Notes under the pieces: generated by a model | Databases searched by the model: none | The model's input: the letters and a program-made list of their open reading frames with translations, nothing else | What the model was told of the DNA's origin: nothing | Shown here: in pieces, positions 7,244 through 15,844 of the stretch | Layout of the letters: every line of letters begins with the position of its first letter | How positions within the stretch are numbered: position 1 is the stretch's first letter | Origin: Alphaproteobacteria bacterium UBA2966 | GTDB lineage: Bacteria > Pseudomonadota > Alphaproteobacteria > UBA2966 | DNA: 25,311 nucleotides | Assembly: GCA_002348365.1 (NCBI GenBank) | Contig: DEBC01000040.1 | Span: 12,791-38,101 of the forward strand | Reading direction: 5' to 3' | Translations under genes and position numbers: made by a program

Positions 7244-8324
7244 TTAGTTACCGACGGTCCGTGACCAGTTGTCCGTCACCTCGCTGACGTTGATCTGGCT
7301 GAAATCGATGGTGAGCATGCGCTCCATCTTCTTCGAATCCAGGATCATCATCTCCTGCAGCAACGGCTCTTTCTGCATGCGGTTGATGGCATTCTTGTTG
7401 ACGGAAACGACACCCGTCTTCTTGGCCAGTTGGAACTGGTACTCCTCGCCGATGTACTCGTTGAGGTAGGCCGTTGCCGCCTTGGCGACCTTGGTGCCGT
7501 TGATGACGATCATCAGCGTGAACGACGCCGTACCCGTGTGATCCTTGTTGATCTTCGGATGCGCCATGGTCACGTTCAGACCGGCCTTTTTCATGCGCAC
7601 ACACCAGCCGGCATGCACGATGGCTGCGTAGATGTCGCCAGTTTCCATGTGCGTTACGTTCGCGCTGCCCCGCTTCCAATAGGCGAACGGGTCGATTTGC
7701 TTGATCAACTCGAGGCCCGGCATGAAGTTCTTCAGATCGCCCCCCCGCGGCATACGAAAGCATGGCCACGTTGCTCAGACCGGGTCCCGACGTGACGTCG
7801 GGAATCGACAGCTTCCGCTTCAGTTTCGGATGCGTCAGATCCTGATACGTCGCGGGCACCGGAATAGCATTGTCGGCGAATTTCTGCTTCTCGTATCAGA
7901 CGCCGTATTGGCTGGTGAGCGTAATAAATTGCCGCTCGTTATAAAGCTAGGACGGCATGTTGGCCTTGTTCGGCACGAGACCGAGATCAATCTTGGCCGC
8001 GTAATTGCCCTCCTTGATCGACGGCATGAGGGGTTCACCGGCTTCCATGACATCGATGGGAGCGTCGCGGCCCCGCGCCGCTACCAGTTTCGCCAGATTG
8101 TCATAGGGGCTTGCCGTTACGAATTCAATCTTCATGCCCTTGGCCGCGAGTTGCGGCACGATATAGTCTTCCTGAACCTTCCGCCCGGAACCGTCCCAGG
8201 TCCCGACGCGCAGCGTCACGCCGTCGAATTCGCCGGCAGATGTCGTGCCGAGAGTCAGCACGATTGCGGCCGCGCCTGCGGACGCGCTCAATAGGGCCGC
8301 TTTCACATATCTCATGGTTTTCAT
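7244..8324 (-). pseudogene. Extracellular solute-binding protein (PotD-like), broken by two stops and a frameshift
   Basis: This would be a periplasmic binding protein of a spermidine/putrescine/iron-type ABC importer. ATG at 8324 has AGGGAGC six bases upstream, and a signal peptide follows (VKAALLSASAGAAAIVLTLG). The N-lobe reads VTLRVGTWDGSG, and the frame then meets TAG at 7949-7947 and TGA at 7898-7896. Both sit where Trp fits (PS-W-LYNERQ and YGV-W-YEKQK), each one base from TGG. Further on, a run of seven G (plus-strand C, 7740-7746) shifts the frame. Removing one G joins AAGG to DLKNFMPGL and restores a protein of about 359 residues ending WSRTVGN, a normal family length. No permease or ATPase genes adjoin it. 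Three lesions favour a decayed gene over phase variation, though poor assembly quality is possible. Confidence 0.85.
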
Positions 8325-8474
8325 GATGTTGCTCCCTGTGAGACGAATTGGTTGATTGGCACGCCGTTCCCCATCGGTCGGGTGCCGCAAGCGGACCAAG
8401 CTGTCTGCTGATACGCCTGATGCGACGCATACGGCTTCAATAAGCGAGTCTGTTGCCCTTTCCGATCCCTCAGT

Positions 8475-9326
8475 TCAGAACGGGCGGTCGCCTTCCATGG
8501 TCACGCGCTGAAGGCGTCGCCGGCTCGGCTCAAAGCCTCTCTCGGCGTAATAGTAATCGGCGCTGACCCGGTGTTGAGTACAGCGGTTGTCCCACATGGC
8601 GATGGAATTGGCCTGCCAGTGAAAGCGGCAGGCAAAATCGGGATTTTGAGCGTGGTCATAAAGGAACTCGAGTATGGCTGCGCTTTCCCGCTCGCTCATG
8701 CCCTCGATGGCGTTGCTGTTCTTGCGATGGAGGTAGAGCGCCTTCCTCTCGGTGACCGGGTGGGTTCGCACGATGGGATGCGTGGCCACAAACTCGCCCG
8801 CGTCCTCGATGGCGGTCATGCCTTCGAACCGGCTGTAGTTGGCGACGCCCCACTTGAAAACGCACTTCAGGCCGTCGAGCCGTTCTTTCATCACGTCGGA
8901 CAACATGTCATAGGCCAGGTATGTGTTGGCGAAATGCGTATCGCCGCTGAACGCTGGCACCTCACGAGCGTAAAGGACGGAACTCATCGGCGGCTTATCG
9001 AGAAATGGCAGATCGGTATGCCAGCCATCTCCCCAGTTGTGATGCTCATCCGGCTCCTTGATGACTTCGACAATTTCAGGATGGCCCGGCAGGCCTTCGG
9101 TCAACGGATGGACGTGGAGATCGCCAAACCGCCGCGCGAAGTCCTTGTGCTGATCCGGGGTCAATTTCTGATCCCGAAAGAAAAGCACAAGATGGTCGAG
9201 GAATGCGTCGTAAACTTCTGAGAACGTCTCGTTGTCCAGCGCTTCCGCAAGATCGATGTCTCTGATCTCTGCGCCCAGCGCCCCGGTCACGGGACGGACG
9301 TCAATTCTGCTGTAATCCTCGCGCAT
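8475..9326 (-). CDS. TauD/TfdA-family Fe(II)/2-oxoglutarate-dependent dioxygenase
   Basis: The family hydroxylates substrates with O2 and 2-oxoglutarate, often releasing sulfite, or cleaving an aryl ether in the TfdA type. The 2-His-1-carboxylate triad is visible: WHTD gives H103 and D105, and QHRVSADYY gives H252. The 2-oxoglutarate-binding Arg lies in the cluster SRRRLQRVTM (about 269-271). The N-terminus has the common IRDIDLAEALD start. The frame also opens at a GTG two codons earlier, but ATG at 9326 has GAGG correctly spaced and is preferred (283 residues). It is upstream of the binding-protein pseudogene on the same strand, 150 bases apart. That gap holds nothing I recognise. An alpha-ketoacid oxidation role tied to the neighbouring transaminase genes is possible; the substrate is unknown. 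Confidence 0.92.
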   Translation of the reverse strand: MREDYSRIDVRPVTGALGAEIRDIDLAEALDNETFSEVYDAFLDHLVLFFRDQKLTPDQHKDFARRFGDLHVHPLTEGLPGHPEIVEVIKEPDEHHNWGDGWHTDLPFLDKPPMSSVLYAREVPAFSGDTHFANTYLAYDMLSDVMKERLDGLKCVFKWGVANYSRFEGMTAIEDAGEFVATHPIVRTHPVTERKALYLHRKNSNAIEGMSERESAAILEFLYDHAQNPDFACRFHWQANSIAMWDNRCTQHRVSADYYYAERGFEPSRRRLQRVTMEGDRPF

Positions 9327-9372
9327 TGGCACCTCGTCCGCAGCACAAATTACTTACAGGGAACAATCCCCA

Positions 9373-9390
9373 CCGTCCTGAACCGGACGG
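9373..9390. promoter_or_regulatory. Perfect inverted repeat upstream of the dioxygenase gene
   Basis: CCGTCC-TGAACC-GGACGG forms a perfect 6-bp stem 47-64 bases ahead of the dioxygenase ATG. It could be an operator or a leader hairpin. It could also serve as a weak terminator for the upstream reductase gene, but no T-tract is present. Confidence 0.35.
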
Positions 9391-9473
9391 CAACGCAATT
9401 ACCGGATAACAAGCTATGGATAATGCTAGACACCTGAACCCTGAGGCAAAAGGAGCCAGGGCGCGCGCGGTGG

Positions 9474-10544
9474 CTACGGGATGATCTTGTCCCGCCGGAG
9501 ATCGCCGAGCAGGCGAAGGATCATGTCGCCCGACGGATTGACCTCAGACCAGCCGTGTTCCCACACCTTGGTCATACTCGACATCTGGTCGAATTCGGCG
9601 CCATAGGCCCAATCCGGAAATCGCCAATCCACGAGATCGTCCATGCCATAGCGCAGGTCGTGGCGCTGGCGGATGTTCTCCCAGACGGGTCCTTTGTCGA
9701 CCATCATCTGCGCCAGGCTGATGGTTTGTACCGGCCCTAATTCCATGTCGAAGAACTGTGCGATCCGTGGCCAGATATTGCACCAGCGATCGTAGTCGCC
9801 GTTGGTGAAATTGAATGTCCCGTTGGCGCATGCCTCTGTTGTCGCGGACCAGACCATGCCTTTGGCAAGGTATGCGGCTTCGGTCCACTGATAGAGGGCG
9901 GTAAATGCGCCCGGGCGGCCGGCCCAGCGCAACGGTAGCCCGAGTTCTTTGGAAATGCAGGCGTACAGCGCCAGGGCCATCAGGTGGTTGTAGGGGCTCT
10001 TGACTGCGAACCCGTATATTCCATGCGGGATCAGGTTTGAGTAAGACCAGCTTTTGCCTCGCTGGTAGGCTTTCAGCCAATCGAACTGGGCGTAATAGAA
10101 CAACGGCGGCATGACCCGCGGATCGGTCTCCTGCGCGGGTGTCTTGAAGGGGCCGAAGTTGTTGCCGTACCACTTCGTCCCGTGGATCAACTGGATGTGG
10201 TCCAGCCCTGGGGCCTGGGGCGCCACCACTTCAACCAGGTTGCGCACCATGTCGAGATTGAGAGCTGTCTCCTCCGCTGGTGACTGGGGCGCACCTTCCG
10301 CGTAGAACGCGCTGCCCACGGCGGCAAAGAAGATGTGTGTGATGTCATCGAGCCCGGCAAGCGATGCCTCGCAGGCGCTGCGGTCCGTCAGATCGACGGA
10401 AATGAAACGTGCAGTAGTTTCGAAATCCGGTTCACGGCGAGAAAGTGCCACGGTGTCCCAATCGTCCAGCGTGTCGAGGTGCTGAACAAGGGCACGTCCA
10501 ACGATCCCGAGACCGCCCGCTACGAGCGCTTTTCGGTTGGCCAT
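9474..10544 (-). CDS. PRISE-type SDR (progesterone 5-beta-reductase/iridoid synthase-like)
   Basis: This is an atypical SDR that reduces activated C=C bonds (enones) with NADPH in characterised relatives. The dinucleotide motif GGLGIVGRALV starts at residue 10. The family-specific GTKWYGNNFGPF supplies Lys124, and LFYYAQFDWL supplies the catalytic Tyr pair near 150-151. The downstream GIYGFAVKSPYNH and the long C-terminal substrate domain (356 residues in total) fit the family. It begins 24 bases after the aminotransferase stop codon, so the two are one transcription unit. The natural substrate cannot be read from the sequence; the bacterial members are mostly uncharacterised. Confidence 0.85.
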   Translation of the reverse strand: MANRKALVAGGLGIVGRALVQHLDTLDDWDTVALSRREPDFETTARFISVDLTDRSACEASLAGLDDITHIFFAAVGSAFYAEGAPQSPAEETALNLDMVRNLVEVVAPQAPGLDHIQLIHGTKWYGNNFGPFKTPAQETDPRVMPPLFYYAQFDWLKAYQRGKSWSYSNLIPHGIYGFAVKSPYNHLMALALYACISKELGLPLRWAGRPGAFTALYQWTEAAYLAKGMVWSATTEACANGTFNFTNGDYDRWCNIWPRIAQFFDMELGPVQTISLAQMMVDKGPVWENIRQRHDLRYGMDDLVDWRFPDWAYGAEFDQMSSMTKVWEHGWSEVNPSGDMILRLLGDLRRDKIIP

Positions 10545-10568
10545 CGACGGGGCCTCAGATTCGCTGGG

Positions 10569-11513
10569 CTAGTAATCGATCGAGGTCGTCCACTCTGGAT
10601 CTTCGTGCTTCGACCAGTAGAGGTCCCGGATCTGCTCGGTCTTGGGTCCCGGTTTGCCCGATTGCAGCGGCTCACCATCGATCATCGTGATCGGCATAAT
10701 CCCTCCCGCCGTCGATGTGATGAACACTTCGTCCGCGGCCAGGAGATCGACCGTCGGCACAGGCGCGACGTGGGTCTTGATCTGTAGCTCCTCGCAAAGC
10801 GTGAAGGTGATCTGCCGCGTGATGCCCTCCAGCATGCCGCGATGCGGTGTAGTTGCCTCACCGTCCTTGATGATGAAGACGTTGAATCCTGGACCTTCCG
10901 TGATGTTGCCGTCTTCGTCTGGGAGGAGTACGTTGTCACCACCACGGTCATAGGCCTCGAACAGACCCGCGACGAAGTCCAGCCGGTTGTAGTTCTTGAT
11001 TTTCGGGTTCACCGAATCGGGAGAAATACGGGGCACAGAGGCGATGATCATGTTGAGACCGCGGTCCTGCACCTCCTTCTTGATGGTGTCCGAGTAGGGC
11101 TGCGCATAGGCAAAGAAGTTCGGTGTCGCGTCGCGGGGATCACGCGATCCGGGTACGGCCATGCCGCGGGTGCAAATCGGTTTTACCAGTGCGCGTTGGA
11201 GTCCGGAGCGGCGCACGCACTCGAAATGGATGTCGATCAGCTCATCTCGGGTCACCGGGAGCTCCAGGCGCAGGGTCTCGCACGAGGTCAGGAACCGGTC
11301 GATATGACGGCCGAGGCAGAAGAACCTGCCGTCCCATACCTTGACGGTGTCGAAGGTGCAGTCCGAACGCATGAAGCCGAAGTCGAGGACCGAGATCTTG
11401 GCGTCCCGCAGCGGGTGGTAGTCCCCATCGATGAAAGCAATACCTTCCGCCGGGTCGATGTCCAGATCGGGCGCTTCCGGTGCTGGCATCGGGAATTCGT
11501 TCAACGCACTCAT
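10569..11513 (-). CDS. Fold-type IV PLP aminotransferase (branched-chain/D-amino acid/(R)-amine type)
   Basis: This is a class IV transaminase acting on an amino acid or amine. K173 in NPKIKNYNRLDF is the PLP lysine. E206 in GNITEGPGFNVF contacts the cofactor ring nitrogen, and LEGITRQ is the phosphate-binding turn. The pattern EAYDRGGDNVLLPDEDGN resembles both BCAT-like proteins and (R)-selective amine transaminases more than classic IlvE. The frame is open from 11558, but ATG at 11513 has GGAGGT upstream, giving 314 residues. It is co-directional with the PRISE reductase and divergent from the hydantoinase operon, with a shared 195-base promoter region. Confidence 0.88.
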   Translation of the reverse strand: MSALNEFPMPAPEAPDLDIDPAEGIAFIDGDYHPLRDAKISVLDFGFMRSDCTFDTVKVWDGRFFCLGRHIDRFLTSCETLRLELPVTRDELIDIHFECVRRSGLQRALVKPICTRGMAVPGSRDPRDATPNFFAYAQPYSDTIKKEVQDRGLNMIIASVPRISPDSVNPKIKNYNRLDFVAGLFEAYDRGGDNVLLPDEDGNITEGPGFNVFIIKDGEATTPHRGMLEGITRQITFTLCEELQIKTHVAPVPTVDLLAADEVFITSTAGGIMPITMIDGEPLQSGKPGPKTEQIRDLYWSKHEDPEWTTSIDY

Positions 11514-11652
11514 CGTGACCTCCATCCAATGTCCCGTCTGTCTGAGGCATGCTAGCACGTGGGGTGCATATCAGCCATGCAGCGCCGCCCTTGGCACGGA
11601 CCAGCCCTTTTGTGGCATCCTTAGCCGCAAGAGGTCGGCGAACCATCGGTTT

Positions 11653-11667
11653 GGGGTGTTCCACCCC
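11653..11667 (+). other. Leader hairpin before hyuB
   Basis: GGGGTG-TTC-CACCCC is a perfect 6-bp stem with a three-base loop, about 41 bases before the hyuB ATG, inside the 195-base divergent region (11514-11708). It could be a regulatory leader structure. I see no confident promoter hexamers in this region. Confidence 0.35.
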
Positions 11668-11708
11668 GGGTCAGAACTTCAGAGAATGCTTCGGGCGAGG
11701 AGTAGGGA

Positions 11709-13727
11709 ATGGACCAACTCGGTCTTTTGGAGTTGATACGCGAGGCATTGATTGCCGTGGTGCACGAGATGCGTGCCAACGTCATCCATTCCTCGTATTC
11801 CTCCGTGATTTATGAGGGGCATGATTTCTCCTGCGCACTGCTGACGGCGGATGGCCGCCACGTCGCGCAATCCGACGGCGATACGCCCGTCCATATCATT
11901 GCCGTGCCTTATTCGACCCGCGAAGTCATCCGGACATTCAAGGATGACATCCACGAGGGCGATGTGTTTCTGCACAACGACCCCTACACGGGCGGCACAC
12001 ACCTCAACGACATCCTGATGCTCCATCCCGTGTTTTCGCGAGGCAAGCCCGTGCTGTTCGCGGCAATCCGTTATCACTGGGCCGACGTCGGCGGCATGAC
12101 AGCCGGATCGCTCTCGGGTCAGGCCAGGGAGATCTACCAGGAGGGTATGCGTATCACGCCCACACGCATCTGCGAGAAGGGCGCGATGAACGAGACATTC
12201 CTACGTCTTCTCATCGAGAACATGCGCCTCCCCGCCGAGCGTATGGGTGATTTCAACGCCATGTACGGCACTGCCCGCAAAGCCGAAGAGCACATCCAAC
12301 GCCTGCTCAAGCGTTTCGGCCCCGATGATCTTATCGAAGCGATCGAGGAAATCCTCAACCGCTCAGAAAGAGTGATGCGGGATCGCATCCAAAGCCTGAG
12401 GGACGGTGACTACTACGCCGAGAACTACATTGAGTCCGATGGCGTGGATCCCAACCCGCGTGTCGCGCGTCTCAAGCTCACCATCAAAGGGGACGAAATG
12501 ATCGCCGACTTCACGGGGACGTCCGTGCAGGCGGCCGGTCCGACCAACGTCGGGCCCTCGATGACACTCACGTCGCTAGGCTCGATCACGAAGTCCTTTC
12601 TCGACCCGTACACACCCATCAATCATGGCTCGTTCGAGCCCATCACCATCATTGCGCCCGAGGGATCCATGGTGAATGCACGGCACCCGGCACCTTGCGG
12701 CGGTATGGTGGAAGTGAAGGCATTGATGGACACGCTGGTTGCCACCGCCCTAGGACAGGCCGTGCCGGAAATGAAAGTGGGCGACCTCAAAGGTGGGGCA
12801 AACCACATCTACACTGTCGGCAAACACATGGATCGTGACGACATCTTCATTCTTTACGAATGGCCGTCGGGCGGTACGGGGGCATCGGACGGTCTGGATG
12901 GCAACAACTCCGTGCGTCAATACAACGAAGGCGATTTCAACTCGTTACACGCCATCGAAGTCGTTGAGAGCCAGTATCCGTTGCGAGTCGAACGCTCGGA
13001 ACTCAGGGTGGGTTCGTGCGGCGACGGCGAGTATCGAGGTGGCCTCGGACTGCGTCGTGACCTCCGCCTGCTGAGCCAGTCGGGGCAGCTTTCGGTTCTT
13101 ACCGACAAGTGCACCATTCCGCCCCTCGGGGTTCACGGCGCCGCCAACGGAGCCGCGAACAACTTCGTTGTCGTCCGCGATGGTGAGATCGTTCAACCCT
13201 CGCCCATCCCGGGCAAGGTGTCCGGGTTTCCACTGCGCGAAGGTGACGTCGTCCGCTACGAGTCAGCCGGTGGTGGTGGCTATGGTGACCCCCTTGAGCG
13301 CGATCCCGCTATGGTCGCCCGTGATACGCGCATGGGCTACATCACTCAGAATATTGCCGAGACCCGCTACGGCGTTGTTTGCGGCGAAGACGGCGCTGTC
13401 GACACGACGGCGACCGAACGGCAGCGCGTCGCTTTACGTGAAGCGCGCGTCTGTCTCACGCTCGAAGCCGCCAACGAGGATCTGTATGCCGGCGATCGGC
13501 GCGTGTTCCGGATTCCCTCGGCGATCGCGTCACAGGTCGGAGCAACCGATGGTGATCTCGTTGAGATATTTTCGGGAACGGGTCCGTTGTTGCGCGGCTG
13601 GGTCGAGCTTGATGATTCGAACGGGGACAGCGCAATGCGTGTGGGCCCCGATGCACTTCACTTGCTGGTTGCGGTGCCGGGCGATGCGGTCGAAATCCGC
13701 CCTGTACGTCGCGAACCATTGGCCTGA
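11709..13727 (+). CDS. hyuB: Hydantoinase B/oxoprolinase-family subunit with extra C-terminal domain
   Basis: This is the HyuB-type subunit of an ATP-dependent cyclic-amide hydrolase (N-methylhydantoinase, oxoprolinase, caprolactamase) or acetone/acetophenone carboxylase. Family features include the N-terminal ALIAVVHEMRANVIHSSYSS, HNDPYTGGTHLND near residue 95, RYHWADVGG, and the end motif GGGGYGDPLERDP near residue 520. Most family members end about 40-60 residues later. This one continues to 672, with a tail (about 581-672) that has RVFRIPSAIASQVGATDGDL and GDAVEIRPVRR, resembling a small double-psi beta-barrel. AGGAG lies six bases before the ATG. HyuA follows after 20 bases. The substrate is unknown; a lactam, hydantoin or ketone are all possible. 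Confidence 0.9.
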   Translation: MDQLGLLELIREALIAVVHEMRANVIHSSYSSVIYEGHDFSCALLTADGRHVAQSDGDTPVHIIAVPYSTREVIRTFKDDIHEGDVFLHNDPYTGGTHLNDILMLHPVFSRGKPVLFAAIRYHWADVGGMTAGSLSGQAREIYQEGMRITPTRICEKGAMNETFLRLLIENMRLPAERMGDFNAMYGTARKAEEHIQRLLKRFGPDDLIEAIEEILNRSERVMRDRIQSLRDGDYYAENYIESDGVDPNPRVARLKLTIKGDEMIADFTGTSVQAAGPTNVGPSMTLTSLGSITKSFLDPYTPINHGSFEPITIIAPEGSMVNARHPAPCGGMVEVKALMDTLVATALGQAVPEMKVGDLKGGANHIYTVGKHMDRDDIFILYEWPSGGTGASDGLDGNNSVRQYNEGDFNSLHAIEVVESQYPLRVERSELRVGSCGDGEYRGGLGLRRDLRLLSQSGQLSVLTDKCTIPPLGVHGAANGAANNFVVVRDGEIVQPSPIPGKVSGFPLREGDVVRYESAGGGGYGDPLERDPAMVARDTRMGYITQNIAETRYGVVCGEDGAVDTTATERQRVALREARVCLTLEAANEDLYAGDRRVFRIPSAIASQVGATDGDLVEIFSGTGPLLRGWVELDDSNGDSAMRVGPDALHLLVAVPGDAVEIRPVRREPLA

Positions 13728-13747
13728 ATTTGGTCGAGGAGGAACAT

Positions 13748-15796
13748 GTGACCGCTCAAAATTACTTGGTTGGAATCGACGTCGGGGGAACGTTCACCGA
13801 TGTGCTCTGCTATGACCTCGCCGACAAGAAGTTTCTGTCCGCGAAGGTTCCCTCGCTTCCTGGAGAGCAATGGCGGGGAGTGCTCGACGCATTGGAGGCA
13901 TTGGGGATTGAACATGCCGCAATCGTCGCATTCGTCCACGGAACGACAATCGCGACCAATGCCTTGTTGGAGCGCAAGGGAGCCAAGACCGGATTGGTGA
14001 CCACCGAGGGATTCCGTGACGTCCTCGAAATTGGCAAATGCCGCAGGCTCATCGGCGGACTTTTCAATATCAAGTTCGTCCGGCCGGCTCCGCTGGTAAG
14101 CCGGGACATCAGACTCGAAGTGCCTGAGCGGATCGCTTCGGACGGCGAAGTTTTGAGCCCGGTGGACGGCATCGATTTCTCAGACGTTGTAGACAAGTTC
14201 AAGGCGGAAGGCGTGGAAGCCGTCGCGGTCTGCTTCCTGAACTCCTACGTCAACGAGGAGAATGAACAGGCTGCGGAAGCGGCGCTTTCCGAGTTGATGA
14301 ACGGGACCCATATCTGTTCGTCGTCGGGGGTCGTGCGCGAACGCGGCGAGTTTGAGCGTTTCTCCACCGCTGTCCTCAACGCCTACCTGACACCGAATTT
14401 CATCGGTTACCTCGATACCCTGGTGAACGAACTCGAGAGCCACGGTGTCGCCGCACCAGTGAACATCATGGGATCGAACGGCGGCGCCATGACCATCGAG
14501 CGGGCTCGGGACTTCGTGGTCAACACGTTTCTGTCCGGACCGGTCGGAGGCGTCAATGGCGCTGTGCGCGTGTCCGAACTCGCCGGACAGAACAATGTCA
14601 TCACCTTCGATATGGGTGGTACGAGCACCGATGTGGCCCTGGTCTCGGATCTCAGTCCGCGCATCTCTCACGCCAACCAGATCGATGCTTATCCGCTGCA
14701 GGTCCCGCAGCTCGACATGCATACCATTGGTGCGGGTGGCGGCAGCATCGTCTGGGTGCGTCCGGACGGAACGCTGGAGGTGGGCCCACAGAGTGCCGGC
14801 GCCGTGCCGGGACCAGCCTGCTATCAGCGCGGTGGGACCGACCCGACGATATCGGATGCCAACCTCGTCATGGGGCGGTTGCCCACCGAGCGCAAGCTGT
14901 CAGGGGGCTTGGTTCTCTCTTACGAACTGGCCGAAAAGGCCTTCAAGGATGTCGCCGAGAAACTCGGGGTGGCCGATGCCGATCCCGTCCGTCTCGCCGA
15001 TTCGGTGCTGCGCATTGCGGTCGCCAAGATGGCAGGTGCCGTGCGCGAGGTGTCGGTCCACAGGGGATTCGATCCCCGCGATTTCACCATGGTCGGGTTC
15101 GGCGGTGCCGGTCCCATGCACGTCTTCCTGGTCGCCGAAGAGCTCGGCATCAGGAACGTGATCATTCCACGTTTTCCAGGCCACCTGTCGGCACTCGGTC
15201 AGTTGTTGGCCGATCAGCGCCGCGACCAGGCCGACCCCTTCAAGGGTCGCCTGCGCGAGGTCGATACCGGAGACCTGCGGGCGCGCTTTGACGCCATGCG
15301 TGAGGCCGGAGCCACAGAACTCAAGGCGGACGGATTTGGCTGTGACCGGCAGGAATTCGAATATATCTGCGACATGCGCTATGTCGGGCAGTCCTTCACT
15401 TTACGTATTCCATGGCAACCGGATTGGGACTCGAATGAGCCACTTCGAGATGCCTTCAATGAACGTCACGAACAGACGTTCGGTTACGCCGACAAGGAGA
15501 ACGACGCCGAAATCACGACGATCCGACTCACGGCAATCGGACTGGTGGACAAGACGGAACTGAGCTTCGAGCCCGAAACTGCGGGTGAGCCGTTGCTCGA
15601 GCACCGACGGGCCTGGTTCAACGGCGAGTGGTGTGAGTGTCCGATCTACGACCGATCCTGCATGCAGCCCGGATTCAGTTTCGTCGGCCCGGGAATCATC
15701 GAAGAAGCCGGCGGGACCTCCATCGTGCCGCCGGGCTGGCACGTCGAGCTTCATGGCTCGGGTGCCCTGGTCTGCGAGTATAAGGACGAAGGCTAG
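13748..15796 (+). CDS. hyuA: Hydantoinase A/oxoprolinase-family subunit
   Basis: This is the ATP-binding partner of HyuB. It has the actin/ASKHA-like phosphate loop GIDVGGTFTDV at residues 9-19, HGTTIATNALLERKGAKTGL, a second glycine motif FDMGGTSTDVALV, GAGGGSIVWV and PGPACYQRGG-(T)-DPTISDANLVMGR. These are the full signature of the hydantoinase/oxoprolinase A domain. The frame is open from a TTG at 13730, but GTG at 13748 follows GAGGAGGAAC at the right spacing and gives 682 residues. The HyuB-HyuA order with 20 bases between genes indicates a heteromeric enzyme made from one transcript. The next gene, a class III aminotransferase, begins 48 bases later, so the likely product of the ring-opening or carboxylation step is an amino or keto acid handled by it. 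Confidence 0.92.
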   Translation: MTAQNYLVGIDVGGTFTDVLCYDLADKKFLSAKVPSLPGEQWRGVLDALEALGIEHAAIVAFVHGTTIATNALLERKGAKTGLVTTEGFRDVLEIGKCRRLIGGLFNIKFVRPAPLVSRDIRLEVPERIASDGEVLSPVDGIDFSDVVDKFKAEGVEAVAVCFLNSYVNEENEQAAEAALSELMNGTHICSSSGVVRERGEFERFSTAVLNAYLTPNFIGYLDTLVNELESHGVAAPVNIMGSNGGAMTIERARDFVVNTFLSGPVGGVNGAVRVSELAGQNNVITFDMGGTSTDVALVSDLSPRISHANQIDAYPLQVPQLDMHTIGAGGGSIVWVRPDGTLEVGPQSAGAVPGPACYQRGGTDPTISDANLVMGRLPTERKLSGGLVLSYELAEKAFKDVAEKLGVADADPVRLADSVLRIAVAKMAGAVREVSVHRGFDPRDFTMVGFGGAGPMHVFLVAEELGIRNVIIPRFPGHLSALGQLLADQRRDQADPFKGRLREVDTGDLRARFDAMREAGATELKADGFGCDRQEFEYICDMRYVGQSFTLRIPWQPDWDSNEPLRDAFNERHEQTFGYADKENDAEITTIRLTAIGLVDKTELSFEPETAGEPLLEHRRAWFNGEWCECPIYDRSCMQPGFSFVGPGIIEEAGGTSIVPPGWHVELHGSGALVCEYKDEG

Positions 15797-15844
15797 TCCG
15801 ACGGGAAACAACATCTTCCCGAGCAACGGCAAGGAGTGAGATCC

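Noticed and set aside
7740..7746. Phase variation through the seven-base homopolymer
   Set aside because: Two further nonsense codons in the same gene mean slippage alone could not restore it.
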